From Zingiber officinale (Eukaryota; Streptophyta; Magnoliopsida; Zingiberales; Zingiberaceae), in assembly GCF_018446385.1 (NCBI RefSeq), contig NC_055992.1, positions 57,054,799 to 57,118,798 on the forward strand: 64,000 bases of DNA, given 5' to 3'. Positions 34,180 to 45,969 of this stretch are shown piece by piece. Under the pieces are notes generated by a model. It worked only from the letters and a program-made list of their open reading frames with translations, did not search any database and was not told the DNA's origin. A program made the position numbers and the translations under genes. How positions within the stretch are numbered: the first letter of the stretch is position 1; the number at the start of each line of letters is the position of its first letter.

Positions 34180-34819
34180 ATCTCCCCCTTTTTGATGTGC
34201 ATCAACCCAATTTCAAGTTAGGGTAAAAATAGACACAAAAAGTAATTTTAAAGAAAAATTACTAAACTAACATTTTAAGCATAAGTTTAGTAATAAAGTA
34301 AAATTGCAACATAGTTAGAAAAAAAATTTTAATTTTTCTAACTCCCCTCAACTTGTACTTTTCTCTCTCCCTTTGATTACAGCAAAAATGGGGTCCTAAT
34401 TAGAGGGAACTTTTAAAAAAAATTCTAAGTAAATGAATTTTCAAACAGAACTTTCCAGAAAAAATATTTCAAAAAAAAATTTTAAGGATTTTCCAAAACA
34501 AAATTCAAGTCAAAAAGCAAATTAAGTCTTTAGAATTTTTTCTGGAAAAAGTATTTCTACTAATGAATTATAAACAAAATTTTTAAAAATATTTGATTAA
34601 ACTTTCAAAGCATTATTTAATTCTAATTTTTAAATGCTTTTTCAGAAAGTTAATTAAACCTTTCATTTCAATATTTCAGCTTCGTTGTGGCGAGGTACTA
34701 GGCCTTCTTGGTTTATTGTAGCAATAACCACTTCCTTGACAAAGCTTTATAAAGAAATTTACTGTTTAATTTTCTTCTCTGAAAGCACTAAGTCTAATAT
34801 TTCAACTAAGATCAAATAT

Positions 34820-35632
34820 TATGATTTTTAAATTTCCATTTTAACTTCTCATAAGTTCTTAATTCACAGTTTTTTAGAATTATGGCAAAAAATATTGAGC
34901 ATGCAAAAAATTATACATTTTCTAGTGTTAGTTTGTCAAAATCTTTTAATTGACAAATTGTGTCTTTTAACTCAATATTCTTTAATAGTTTTCCAGTTTT
35001 TAATTTAAAATATTCTTTCAAAAAATAATTTGTAATTCAAGAAAACCTTTCGGCAATATTTCAATTGAAACAATTAATTTGCTAAGAGGTGGAGACCATA
35101 CCTGACTTACCTTGTCGGCGGTTGATTCTCCCCATGTTGAGTTGTTTTCGTCTTCTGATGTTTCTCCCCTTTCATCGATGCTCATTTGTGATGAGCATTT
35201 TAGGCCTTCAAGTTGGAGTTCGGTTACTGGTTGAGTCTCGACACTTACCTCAGTTTCAGACTCTTCTGACATCAGATCAGTGTCCATCGAGGAGTCGGAT
35301 TCAACTTCAATTTGTTCTTCGTGGAGTTTTAAGAACTTTTCCCAAAGTTCTTTTGCGTCATTGTACTCTCCGACTTTGTCGAGATCTTCATTTGGTATTG
35401 TGGTTAGAAGATGAAATTTAGCCCGTGCATTTTCCATAAACTCGTCACGTTGCTTCTCGTTCCAGAGGTATTTCTCGAGCTCTTCTCCATTTGCTTTCTT
35501 TAGTGCTTCATAACCAGATTTCATTATTAAATAAATAGAAAAATCAGAGTTAAGGTATACCTCCATCTTTTTCTTCCATGAAGCAAACTCCCCCTCGAAT
35601 GCAGGTGGGTAGTCACTGTCTCCGCCCATCAT
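34820..35632 (-). pseudogene. Truncated Gag, array F unit 4, frameshifted
   Basis: The frame is open from 35632 to 35018 (204 residues). A small deletion near 35017-35025 (an altered TTTCGACGAA block) then shifts it to a stop, and the rest of the coiled tail continues out of frame to about 34820. Confidence 0.8.
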
Positions 35633-35693
35633 TTTGATAGTTGTGCGTTAGTCAGCGGTTAGTCCTTCTGAGCGGTCCGGCTCTGATACCAAT

Positions 35694-36644
35694 TGTAGGT
35701 GCAGCGGAGGCCGGCAAGAGGGGGGTGAATTGCTGAAAACAAAAATAAACTATACCCTCCTCGGATTTCAACTCAGAAAAGCAATAGTAAAATTAAAACA
35801 TGCAAAGAAATAGAAATTAAGTAGAAGACAGGATTTAACCTGGTTACAACCAAGGAGGTTGTTAATCCAGGGCAGTAGAAAAAAGCTCAGTAGAAAAATC
35901 TCCTTTGTTGAAGGCGGAGAAGCCTTTTACACTTTGGAAGCTTAGAATTATTACTAAGAAAGAGTACACAGTTGATTGCTTGAGTTGTTGTACTTTCCTA
36001 GCTCCAGGGCCCTTTATATAGGTCCTGGAAATCTTATCCCGAGAGTCCAAGGTGCCTCCAACAAGGTTCAAGGCGCCTCCAGCTCAGTCAGTGGATAAAA
36101 CTTTATCCGAAGCACAAACGGTCAAACTAACCAGGCTCAAGGCGCCTTAAACAAGCCTTTCAAGGCGCCTTCAATGTTGAAGGTGCCTTAAATATGTTTA
36201 AGGCACCTTCAATATGTTTAAGGCGCCTTCAAGGTTCCTGCTACAGTAATTTCTGCTACAGTAATTTTAGCCTCTTTTGTCTCCTTTTCTTCTTCGCTTT
36301 GCCTTCCGAAGCTCCGTTCTTTTGGGTGATTGCGGCCAACCGAAATAGGGCTCACCCGAACCCAATTCCCGGTCTTCTCCTCGAGCAGGCTTCTGTCCGG
36401 CTTCTCGTCCCTCGAACGCCGCACACGCTCTTCACGCCCACCAGAGTACTCTTCCGCAGCTCTCTCGTCCTTCGGACGCACCGAGCCCGTCGGCTCCCTT
36501 CCCGTGCCGTCCTTCTCGCTAGCTGTGTCTTCCGCTTAACTTCCTGTGCTCCTAAGCTCCTACACACTCAGACACAGGGATCAAACACAAAGCAGGACCT
36601 AACCAACTTGGTTGATCACATCAAAACACCCACGGGGTCCAGCA
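35694..36644 (-). repeat. Array F, LTR 5 (outer 5' LTR)
   Basis: It is 951 bp with an intact TATA (CCTATATAAAG, minus strand, 36022-36012). GGCGCC-type palindromes lie just upstream in U3, from about 36051 to 36226. It ends CCAGCA, followed by the GGATA target duplication. Confidence 0.92.
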
Positions 36645-37994
36645 GGATATACCCAAATGGAGGGTATTGACTTTGAAGAGATATTCTCCCCAGTTGTAAA
36701 ATTTGTATCAATACATGTCATCCTAGCTATAGTAGCACAATATGACATGGAATTACATCAGATATATGTAAAAACGTCTTTCCTTAATGGTACTCTTGAC
36801 GAAGAAATCTATATGGTACAACCAGAAGGTTATGTTGCTGAAGGCCAAGAGAAAAGAGTATGTAGACTTCGGAAGTCTATATATGGGCTAAAGCAAGCGT
36901 TAAGACAATGGAACATAAGATTTAATGAAGTAATATTATCTTATGATTTCGAAATGGTCAATGAGGATCATTGTGTTTACCTAAGAAAGGAAAAAGGAAA
37001 GTTTATCATTTTATCATTATATGTTGATGATATGCTAATAGCTGAAAGTGACATAAAGTGTGTGATAGAAGTCAAAAGTTGACTTTCATCACAATTTGAC
37101 ATAATAAATATGGGAGAAGCAAAGTACATCTTAGGAGTGAAGATCGTTAGAGACCGATCAAAGAGACTTTTGGATTTGTCTCAAGAAGCTTATATCACTA
37201 AGATGCTGCAACACTTCAATATGTCAGATTGCAACGTTGAACAGATGCCTATAGCGAAAGGTACTGTCTTGAGCAAAAGTATGTATCCCAAGACTCCTAA
37301 GGAAATAGCCGAAATGAAGAAGAAACCATATGCCAGTGCCATTGGTAGTTTGATGTACACTATGTTGTGTACTCGTCCTGATATAAGCTATACTGTTGGC
37401 TTAGTAATTCGTTTCCAGTCAAACCCAGGATCGAGACACTGGAAAGCGGTGAAGAGGATATTCAAATACTTTAAAGGAACAACTGATTATTGCCTCTATT
37501 TCCAAGGATCAGATATGATCCTAAGTGGCTACTCAGATGCAAATTGGGCAGGGGACCTTGATGACAGAAAATCCACATCTGGCTATGTCTTCTTGCTTAA
37601 TGATGGCGCCATCTCATGAAACAGCAAGAAGCAGGCTTGTGTAGCCTTGTCGACAATGGAATCTGAGTATGTGGCTTGCGTAGCGGCTGTGCAAGAGGTT
37701 GTCTGGCTAAGAAGATTCTTAAAGCATCTGAAGATTGCTGAGGATAGTGGGAGTGATGTTACTGTGTATTGTGACAGTCAAGCTGCGATAGCTTTTTCCA
37801 AGGATCCCAAATATCACAGCAAAGGCAAGCATATAGAAATTAAGTATAATTTTGTAAGGGATATTGTTGACAAGAAAAAGATAATTCTTGAGTACATCCC
37901 TACATGGAATATGCTTGTTGATCCTTTTACTAAGTCATTGACTAAAGAGTCATTTCATGGGCATATGAAGTCTTTAGGACTTCGAAGAATGTAA
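36645..37994 (+). pseudogene. Copia Pol of element E, second part (RT and RNase H)
   Basis: It resumes after GGATA with GYTQMEGIDFEEIFSPV. RT motifs follow: LHQIYVKTSFLNGTLDEEIY, YGLKQALRQW, and the catalytic LYVDDMLI at about 37015-37040. RNase H follows, with CTRPDISYTVG, HWKAVKRIFKYFKGTTDYC, GYSDANWAGDLDDRKSTSGY, STMESEYVA, VYCDSQAAIAFSKDP and KHIEIKYNFVRD, ending at GLRRM and a stop. In-frame stops at 37080-37082 and 37617-37619 are both TGA where copia proteins have tryptophan. The catalytic residues are otherwise intact. Confidence 0.92.
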
Positions 37995-39315
37995 CTAATT
38001 GTAAAGACATTGTGATAAATGAAAAATGTCATGATTTATTCAGTGTATATGTCTTTGTTACATTCGAATAAAAGTCTCGATAAGCATGTTGGCAGATTGA
38101 GATTGGTCCACTCATATGGACAATTATCTCTATTTGTTAAGTACGAATGGAGGTAAGACCGTTGCTTATGGGGCAGCTTATGTAGCTGTGAATAGAGTCA
38201 TACCCATAAGTTAAGGTCGCCTTGATATTTGTGTTAAGATGAGATCATTTGTATAATGATTGGAGTAAATGCACCCACCATTTACTGAATCTGCTTGAGG
38301 CCAGATTAGAATTCATATGTTGAATTCAAGATTAGACATTGGGAATGTCTAGATAGAAATCTGTACGATGTTAAATTTGGGAAAAACATGCGCTCTTTTT
38401 GGAAAAGAGAATAACATCGTAGCATGTGATTCATACCACATGTGCTATAGCGACAAGAAGGGTAGTAGGAGAATGGATCCCTGCTTCTCTACTATGTGAG
38501 ACCCTTGAGATTATAAGTTAATCTCGATTTTACCCTAAGTGACTATTTAGCTTTCTACTTGAAATTATGATCAGTGTCTGCTACTTTAGTATTTTTCTTA
38601 TTGGCTATGGATGATTCGGTCTATGGAGCATAACTAGGAAAGCGACTGATTAGAATGAATGGATTCTAGCTAAAAAGGAAGATTAAAATTGATTTACATC
38701 TGTGACATTTATTCACTGGTACCGGTTACATTTTTAGTTCAGTACATAAAATGTAATTGTGAATAATTTGTTTGATTGGAGATGTTGAACATGCTCTTGA
38801 CATATGGTCAATATGAGGGATTAGAGATGTTCATAATGATGTAAATAATTTAATCTGGGGTAAAGACAACCTATTTATGTCTTTGATTCATTCTATGGGC
38901 ATTTATGTCTCTGATTTGTTCTGTGGAGCAGCTAAGTAAGGTGTGACAATCTTCTTAGTAATTGAATGCTCACTGTGCTTGCAGTCGCACGAACCATTTT
39001 CCCTAAAGTATGGAATAGATGTTCTGATCTGGTGTTCGTGACTTGATTCCCATAAAGTCTATGTAACTTATTTGATCTTTGTGACTAATTTTCTCTGGTT
39101 TTTGTGACTTGATCCTCATAAAGTCTTCGTTACTTATTTGGTCTTTGTGACTAAATTTTGCTCTGATCTTTGTGACTTGATCCTCATAAAGTCTACGTGA
39201 CTTATTTAGTCTTTGTGACTAATTTCTCTCTGGTCTTCGTGACATGATCACCTTGTAGTCTATGTGACTAACATGGTCTATGTGACCATATGGATTGACT
39301 TGGACGAGTGAGAGA
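37995..39315 (+). other. Non-coding 3' region of element E
   Basis: About 1.3 kb lies between the pol stop and the 3' LTR. No coding capacity is seen. It contains a tandem repeat with a unit of about 80 bp (39028-39295) built on TCTTTGTGACT and CTCATAAAGTCTACGTGAC blocks, at least three copies. A purine-rich second-strand primer is not obvious before 39316. Confidence 0.7.
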
Positions 39316-39520
39316 TGTGAGACGTTACTGGAGACGAAGGGTTCCCCTTCGTTACTCTCCTTTTGCTGCAAACACCAAGGAAATTAAACTAAGGGGTGTC
39401 CTTTCCTCTTCGTCTTCCTTAACCTTCTTATAAAAGGCGTCCAAAGCAATCAGAAAAAGGACAACGATGAAACGAAAATGATCAACGAGAGATCACTGCC
39501 AAGCATTGTGAGGAGATTTG
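39316..39520 (+). repeat. Truncated 3' LTR of element E
   Basis: It matches the first part of the 5' LTR (TGTGAGACGTTACTGGAG, TATAAAAG at 39429-39436) and stops matching after GTGAGGAGATTT near 39519. The remaining roughly 185 bp is lost, so no target duplication can be read. Confidence 0.88.
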
Positions 39521-40469
39521 CCTAATTACCTTCGTGCCCCATAATTTCCATGAAGGCATAAATATTATTCTTGCAATATATAAAACTCATATTTTCTTAC
39601 TCATTAGAAATAACGACTAAAAAGGAATTTTCAAATTCAAAGTGTAAAAAAGAAAAACAAAGTATATTAATTTCTTTTTCGTTGAAAAGGGGTGTCCAAA
39701 GAACACAAATAAAAAAAATACTACATAGAATTATCAAAGTAATTGTTCCATATGGTTGAAAACGAAGACTAAAATAAAGCAAATAACTCGTTAGGAGTTA
39801 GTTTTTATCAATGAGGAATCCGGATTAATTCCCAATTTACTCTGTCATGTCCGAAGATATATTTATTTGACGAAACAAACAGTAGATAATGATAGATACA
39901 ACGATTTTTTATCAAATGAACGATCATATTTTCTTATTTACTAAAACAAACACCTTAATTTCAAAATTATTAAAAAGAACATAAAAAATAATAATATTTT
40001 TTTTCCTATCTTCCTGCCAGCCTCCAAATCCCCTCCCTTTAGATATCATTTTCTAATGCATCCGAGTCACAATTTAATATTTATAAATAAAAAATTATTT
40101 GTATGGTTGGGATGCACGTCACCTCATTGTCTCACCTTATCTCTCTCTTTTCTTTTCATGTTCTTATATTGACAATTCAACAAGAACTTCTTCTTACTTT
40201 GCTATATCTCTTCCTGCATTTATGTGGCGGATTGCAATAGATTAAGTAGAGAGCTTAGGTTTTATCATAAGGCATTAAAGAGATATTAAAGAGTGCTACT
40301 TCGAAGGATTACTATTTTGAAGAAAATCGGCGTGAAAGGACAAATTTCAAGCAAAACTATATTTGGTAGAAGAAGAGAGATACAGTTTAGTTATGTACGT
40401 ATAGTATTTGTTACAAATTAGTTTGTAATATCAAGAAAGACTAGGATGTTATTCTTTAATCAAATCCAA
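39521..40469. other. AT-rich spacer, no gene seen
   Basis: I see no protein, RNA gene or clear repeat border. The short open frames here (39571-39782, both strands) have no recognisable features. Confidence 0.5.
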
Positions 40470-41660
40470 GGTTTGATATCATATCTACCTTTATCTCGCT
40501 CAACTCTTCCTATTATAAATTATAATTTTGCTGATATCCAAAAATCCTAAGTCCATCAGTAGGTTTCGATCAAAATTTACTGATAGATCTAGAGAAGTCA
40601 AATTGTACCTAAATCAATTCCTATGGCTTTCGGATGCATCAAGTACTCCATCAGTGTCATCTATTGTTGATTTAGATCTCTTTGAAGCTGATATAATGCT
40701 ACGATAAATTTCAACCAGAACTTGGGCTTGATATGGTCTAATATAAGGCCTAGTGTGGGCCTAATATGGAAAAATATCAGGCCAACTGTGGACCTCATGT
40801 GAGATAATATCAGGCCTAGTATGGATGTGATATCATCCCATAACAGGCTCACGATGGGCCTGATATTGGACCATATCAGGCCCTTTTTAATCCTGATGTT
40901 AGAATTGTATAGTTGAATTATCTCCTGATAATAAATAGGATTGTAAATTGAGTTAAAACTCAAAAGTGTGTGTTGTGCATTGAATTCCAACAAGTGCACT
41001 GTTCCATGCCAAATGACATGACACAAGAACTTTATTGACAGTGGTTTGAAACTAGGTTTGACACCATGTTTATCTTCTTCTCACTCAACTCTTCTCATTG
41101 ATCGATATTTTGATGAAATCTGACTACCCTAGGTCCATAAGTGGGTTTTGGTCAAAATCTACTAATGGACCTAGAGAAGTCAGATTGCACTCAAATCAAT
41201 TCCTATGACTTTCTAATACATTAAGGACTCCAACAGTGTCGTCTATTATTGATTTTGATCTCTTTGCAGCTAATTTAATCTTATGATAAATTTCAGCCAG
41301 AACATGGGTCTGATATGACACCATATCAGGCCCAACTTGGGTCTGATATGGGAGCATATTAGGCCCATGTTGATCCTGATATGGGAGCATATCAGGTCCA
41401 TGTTGGTCCTGATCTAGTGTCATATAAGGTACTTTTTAATCCTGATATGAGAACTGTATAATGAATTATTACATGAATAGTATATAGGCTTGTAAATTGA
41501 GTTTAAAATGTAAGTTCTGACCTAAAAAATTGTTGGGTTTTGTTGAGCTTATTAATTTAAACTCCACATGGAGCAATTGATCGAAATCCAACAGTTGCAC
41601 TCCTTTGTGCCGAATGACATTACACAACACCTTAATTGACAGTGGTTAGAACCAAGGTTT
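40470..41660. repeat. Tandem repeat of about 590 bp (two units; a third is split by G)
   Basis: Units begin with GGTTT at 40470, 41055 and 41656 (spacings 585 and 601 bp). Shared landmarks are TATCTTCTTCTCACTCAACTC-like blocks, CTCTTTG(A/C)AGCT and CAATTCCTATG. Each unit has a core of short repeats around CATATCAGGCC and its complement GGCCTGATAT. The third unit resumes at 45747 after element G and continues to about 45862. It precedes the Mutator-like remnant and may be part of it. Confidence 0.8.
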
Positions 41661-42588
41661 TGTAGGTGCAGCGAAGGCCGGCAAGAGGGGGGGTGAATTG
41701 CCGAAAACAAAAATAAAACTATCCTCCTCGGATTTCAACTCAATTAATGAAATAGTAAATAAAATAAAGACAGAAATAAAAGCAGAAACAAAGTTTAACC
41801 TGGTTACAACCAAGAGGGTTGTTAATCCAGGGCAGTAAGAAAGCACACTAAGAAAATTCTCCTTTGCTGAAGGTGGAGAATCCTTTTACACTCTAATGGC
41901 TCAAAACTACTGCTAGGAAATGCTTACAGAGTTGAATGTGGAAGTTGTTTTTAATTCCTAGCTCCAGGGGTCCTTGTATAGCCCTTGGAAATTCTATCCT
42001 GAAGCTCCAAGGTGCCTCCATTGAGGGTCTAAGGCGCCTCCAAGCTGGGTCAGCGGATAAAACTTTATCCGTGCACGAACGGTCTGTTTGACCAGGTTGA
42101 AGGCGCCTTAAACAAGGCTGAAGGCACCTTCAACCAGCTTGAGGCGCCTTCAACCTGATTGAAGGCGCCTTCAAGCTGGAGGCGCCTTCAACCTTGTTGA
42201 AGGCGCCTTGAGCAGTGATTCTAGCACTGCTTCTTTCCGACTTTGGCTTCCGATGCTCTGATCTTTTGGGTGATTGCGGCCAATCGGAATAGGGCTCACC
42301 CGAACCCAATTCCCAGCCTTCTCCTTGAGCAGCCTTCCGTCCCGGCTTAACGTCCCTCCAATGCCGCGCACGCTCTTCACGCCCACCGGAGTACTCTTCC
42401 GCAGCTCTCTCGTCATTCGGACGCACCGAGCCCGTCGGCTCCCTTCCCATGCCATCCTTCTCGCTAGCTGCGTCTTCCGCTCGACTTCCTGTGCTCCTAA
42501 TCTCCTGCACACTCAGACATAGGGATCAAACACAAAGCAGGACCTAACCAACTTGGTTGATCACATCAAAACACCACGGGGTCCAACA
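41661..42588 (-). repeat. 3' LTR of element G
   Basis: It is 928 bp. GGCGCC-type palindromes start at 42011, 42033, 42102, 42123, 42143, 42164, 42181 and 42202, mostly 17-22 bp apart. The TATA is slightly altered here (CTATACAAGG on the minus strand). Confidence 0.92.
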
Positions 42589-43341
42589 ATCTCCCCCTTT
42601 TTGATGTGCATCAACCCAAGTTCAAGTTAGGGAAAAAATAGACATAAAAAGTAATTTTAAAGAAAAATTACTAAACTAACCAGTTAAGCATAACTTTTGT
42701 AATAAATAAAATTGTAACACATTTTCAAAAAAATAGGTAAAATTTTAATTTTCCTAACTCCCCTAAACTTGTACCTTTCTCTCCCCTTTTGATCACAGCA
42801 AAAATGGGGTATGAATAAGAGAATACTAAGCAAATTATTAAGATAGAAAAAATTCTGAGCAAAAATGAATTTTTAGAAAAAAATTTCTAAGTTAAATTGA
42901 ATTTTCAAAAAAATTTTCTAAGCAAAAGTAAATTTTTAGAATTTTGCAAAAAAAATTTCTAAGTTAAACTTAATTTTTGAATGTTCCCAAAAAAAAAGGT
43001 CTAAGTCAAATAAAGTTTTCTAGAATTTTTCCAGGAAAAACAAAATTCTAACTAAAAAAAATTTTAAGTTAGAATTTTCAAGAAAAAATTTCTAAGTAAA
43101 AGAAATTTTTTGTTTATTTTAAAAAGTGTTTGATAAACTTTCAAAGCATTATTTAATTCTTGTTTAATGCTTTTTCAGAAAGTTAATTAAATATTTTATT
43201 TCAATATTTTAGCTTTCAGGTCGTGGCGAGGCACTAGGCCTTCTTGGTTATTGGAGCAACAACCACTTCCTTAGTCAAAGCTTCCATAAAGAATTTCAAT
43301 GTTTAATTTTCTCACTATAAGCTTTTAACTAAAAGAGAAAT

Positions 43342-44750
43342 TTAAACCAGCAAAGATTTTGGAACCCAATAAAGGTTCCTTCCTACAGGATTAGTCAAAA
43401 ACCTAGGGGGTATATAATTCTTAGGAATTTTCCTAAGTTGACCCTGATGCTTCCTTATATACCAGTTTAATTTTCCATAAATTTTAAGTTTTGATTTTGG
43501 AAAAACATTTATCTTTAAGCATGCATCAGATTTCAATTTTTCAATTTCCAATTTTAAATTTTCATTTTCTGATTTCAAATTTTCATTTTCTTTTTCTAAT
43601 TTATCTAATTCTTTAGAAAGAGCTTTAATAAATTTAAAAGATTGAGTCGGGGTTAGATTGCGCACCTTACTTACCTGATCTGGTGACGCTCCCCCTTCAC
43701 TACAGCTTTCTTCTTCTGATGTTCCTCCCCTTTCATCGATGCTCATCTCTGTGCTTGAGTCTTCTTCCGGCTGATGGTTCGCCATTAGCGCTAACCCCGA
43801 GAATTCTTCGATGTCTGACTCAGAGAATGACGAATCTGACCAAGTAGCCTTCAGGTTATTGTGCTTGGAGGATTCTGGTTTCTTGTATTTTGACTTTTCC
43901 CTTTCTTTCTCCTTTCTCTTTAACTTTGGGCAGTCATCTTTGATGTGCCCCTCTTCGTTGCAGTTGTAGCAATGAACCGTCCTCTTCTTTCGATGATGCC
44001 TCTGCGATTTAAATTTATTAGTACTGAAAAACTTATTGAAGCGTTTTACCAGTAGTGCCGCTTCGGATTCGTCGACCGAGGCTTCAGAGTCAGAAACGTT
44101 TACTTTTGCATTTAGGACAATGTTCTGACTGATTTTCTCTACTCCAGTGGGCTATGCAACTCGAGATTCGTGAAGTTCAAAAGTCGAAAATAATTGTTCT
44201 AAAGTACTTACCTCGAAATCCTTAGAGATGTAGTACGCATCTACTAAGGAAGCTCAATCGGGAGTTCTGGGGAAGGCGTTGAGCGCGTACCGGCTAGAGT
44301 CCTGGTTCGTTACCTCTTCTCCAAGATTGGTTAGTTGCGTGATCAGTTCTTTGATCCTTTCTTGGAGCTGCGCTACCTTCTCGCCTTGGTTCATCCTGAG
44401 GTTCGTCAACTGGGTCCGGAGGATGTCGCGCCTCGCTAGCTTTGCTTCAGAGGTACCTTCATGAAGCTCCAGGAATTTCTCCCAGAGATCTTTCGCGGAG
44501 TCGTAGCTTCCGATCCGATTTACCTCCTGAGGTGGCAGTACACTGAGTAGATGGAACTCAGCCTTTCCGTTGGCAATGAAATTGGCTTGCTCCTTCTTGT
44601 TCCATGTGTTTTCTTCTTTATCTTTTGGCGCTGCAAAACCATATTTCATTGTAATAAGAATATCAAAATCTGTTTTAAAAAATACCTCCATTTTGCGCTT
44701 TCATATGGCGAAGTCTCCGTCGAACTTCGGGGATGAATGTTCGCTTCTGC
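43342..44750 (-). pseudogene. Gag of element G, several breaks
   Basis: The minus strand gives the Gag start (SPKFDGDFAI, then TGA for the expected Trp at 44703-44701), MEVFFKTDFDILITMKYGFA, DLWEKFLELHEGTSEAKLAR and LTNLRMNQGEKVAQ to about 44254. After breaks comes a CCHC knuckle, CYNCNEEGHIKDDC (about 43975-43935). The C-terminal part (43785-43342) has a coiled coil (LEKENENLKSENENLKLEI) and ends LTNPVGRNLYWVPKSLLV. It keeps the UBN2 core and knuckle that array F has lost. Confidence 0.85.
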
Positions 44751-44804
44751 CATCGTCTTGATCGTAGTAATTCAGTTGGCGGTTAGTCCTTCTGAGGCGA
44801 TCAG

Positions 44805-44816
44805 GCTCTGATACCA
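44805..44816 (-). promoter_or_regulatory. Primer-binding site of element G
   Basis: TGGTATCAGAGC on the minus strand, two bases from the 5' LTR. Confidence 0.95.
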
Positions 44817-44818
44817 AT

Positions 44819-45746
44819 TGTAGGTGCAGCGGAGGCCGGCAAGAGGGGGGGTGAATTGCTGAAAACAAAAATAAAACTACCCTCCTCGGATTTCAACTCA
44901 ATTAATGCAATAGTAAATAAAATAAAGGCAGAAATAAAAGTAGAAACAGAGTTTAACCTGGTTACAACCAAGAGGGTTGTTAATCCAGGGCAGTAAGAAA
45001 ACACACTAAGAAAATTCTCCTTTACTAAAGGAGGAGAATCCTTTTACACTCTAATGGCTCAGAACTACTGCTAGGAAATGCTTATAGAGTTAAATATGGA
45101 AGTTGTTTTTAATTCCTAGCTCCAGGGGTCCTTTTATAGCCCTTGGAAATTCTATCCCAAAGCTCCAAGGCACCTCCATTGAGGGTCTAAGGCGCCTCCA
45201 AGCTGGGTCAGCGGATAAAACTTTATCCGTGCACGAACGGTCTATTAGACCAGGTTGAAAGCGCCTTAAACAAGGCTGAAGGCGCCTTCAACTAGCTTGA
45301 GGCGCCTTCAACCTGATTGAAGGCGCCTTCAAGCTGGAGGCGCCTTCAACCTTGTTGAAGGCGCCTTGAGTAGTGATTCCAGCACTGCTTTTTTCCGGCT
45401 TTGGCTTCCGATGCTTTGATCTTTTGGGTGATTGCGGCCAACCAGAATAGGGCTCACCCGAACCCAATTCCCGGCCTTCTCCTCGAGCAGCCTTTCGTCC
45501 TGACTTAACGTCCCTTGAACGCCGCGCACGCTCTTCACGCCCACCGGAGTACTCTTCCACAGCTCTCTCGTCCTTCGGACGCACTGAGCCCGTCGGCTCC
45601 CTTCCCGTACTGTTCTTCTCGCTAGCTGCGTCTTCCGCTCGACTTCCTGTGCTCCTAAGCTCCTGCACACTCAGACACAGGGATCAAACTCAAAGCAGGA
45701 CCAAACCAACTTGGTTGATCACATCGAAACACCACGGGATCCAACA
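44819..45746 (-). repeat. 5' LTR of element G
   Basis: It is 928 bp with a good TATA box (GCTATAAAAGG, minus strand, 45140-45130) and GGCGCC-type palindromes upstream in U3 (about 45169-45366, minus sense). Confidence 0.92.
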
Positions 45747-45969
45747 GGTTTAACACTATATTTACCTTCTCCTCGCTCAACCCTACCAATTGATTTTTAT
45801 TTTGCTCAAATCCAAATACTCTTGGTTCATCAGTGTGTTTTGGTCAAAATGCACTAATCAATTATGAAAATCTAGTACGTACACATGCTCTATTGTTGGT
45901 TGCTTTTTGAATTTTAACACCACTAATTCTTACAATGTAACTTTGCTAACTTAGTTTGGAATTGATTTT

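Larger units (their letters stand above)
25844..36644 (-). mobile_element. Tandem array F: five LTRs and four gag-only internal units
   Basis: The order is LTR-internal-LTR-internal-LTR-internal-LTR-internal-LTR, all in minus orientation. The unit lengths are 2470, 2461, 2455 and 2464 bp. One target duplication, GGATA (25839-25843 and 36645-36649), flanks the whole 10.8 kb, so a single insertion was later expanded, most simply by unequal exchange between LTRs. Each internal unit has a primer-binding site (TGGTATCAGAGC, minus), a truncated gag and a purine-rich tract next to the left LTR, but no pol. Units 1 and 2 are nearly identical; units 3 and 4 are more diverged. Confidence 0.92.
20434..39520 (+). 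mobile_element. Ty1/copia element E, interrupted by array F
   Basis: E has a 390-bp 5' LTR, a primer site, a long leader with an extra reading frame, gag, protease, integrase, RT and RNase H in copia order, about 1.3 kb of non-coding 3' sequence, and a truncated 3' LTR. Array F (25844-36644) is inserted inside RT with target duplication GGATA. E is dead: most of its coding stops are tryptophan codons changed to TGA or TAG. Without F the element is about 8.3 kb. Confidence 0.9.
41661..45746 (-). mobile_element. Gag-only copia element G, complete
   Basis: It is 4086 bp, with two 928-bp LTRs and target duplications GGTTT at 41656-41660 and 45747-45751. The primer-binding site is on the minus strand at 44816-44805. 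A purine-rich tract (AAAAAGGGGGAGA on the minus strand, 42601-42589) sits beside the 3' LTR. The 2.2-kb interior encodes only gag, in pieces. It is related to array F in LTR and gag. It resembles the TR-GAG class of non-autonomous retrotransposons. Confidence 0.92.

Noticed and set aside
25844..36644. Five independent insertions of the same element into E
   Set aside because: Only one target duplication (GGATA) exists, at the outer ends, and internal junctions share LTRs. One insertion with later expansion is simpler.
37995..39315. Env-like gene after pol in element E
   Set aside because: All frames are closed by stops every few dozen codons, and no signal peptide or membrane segment is visible. 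It appears non-coding with an approximately 80-bp tandem repeat.
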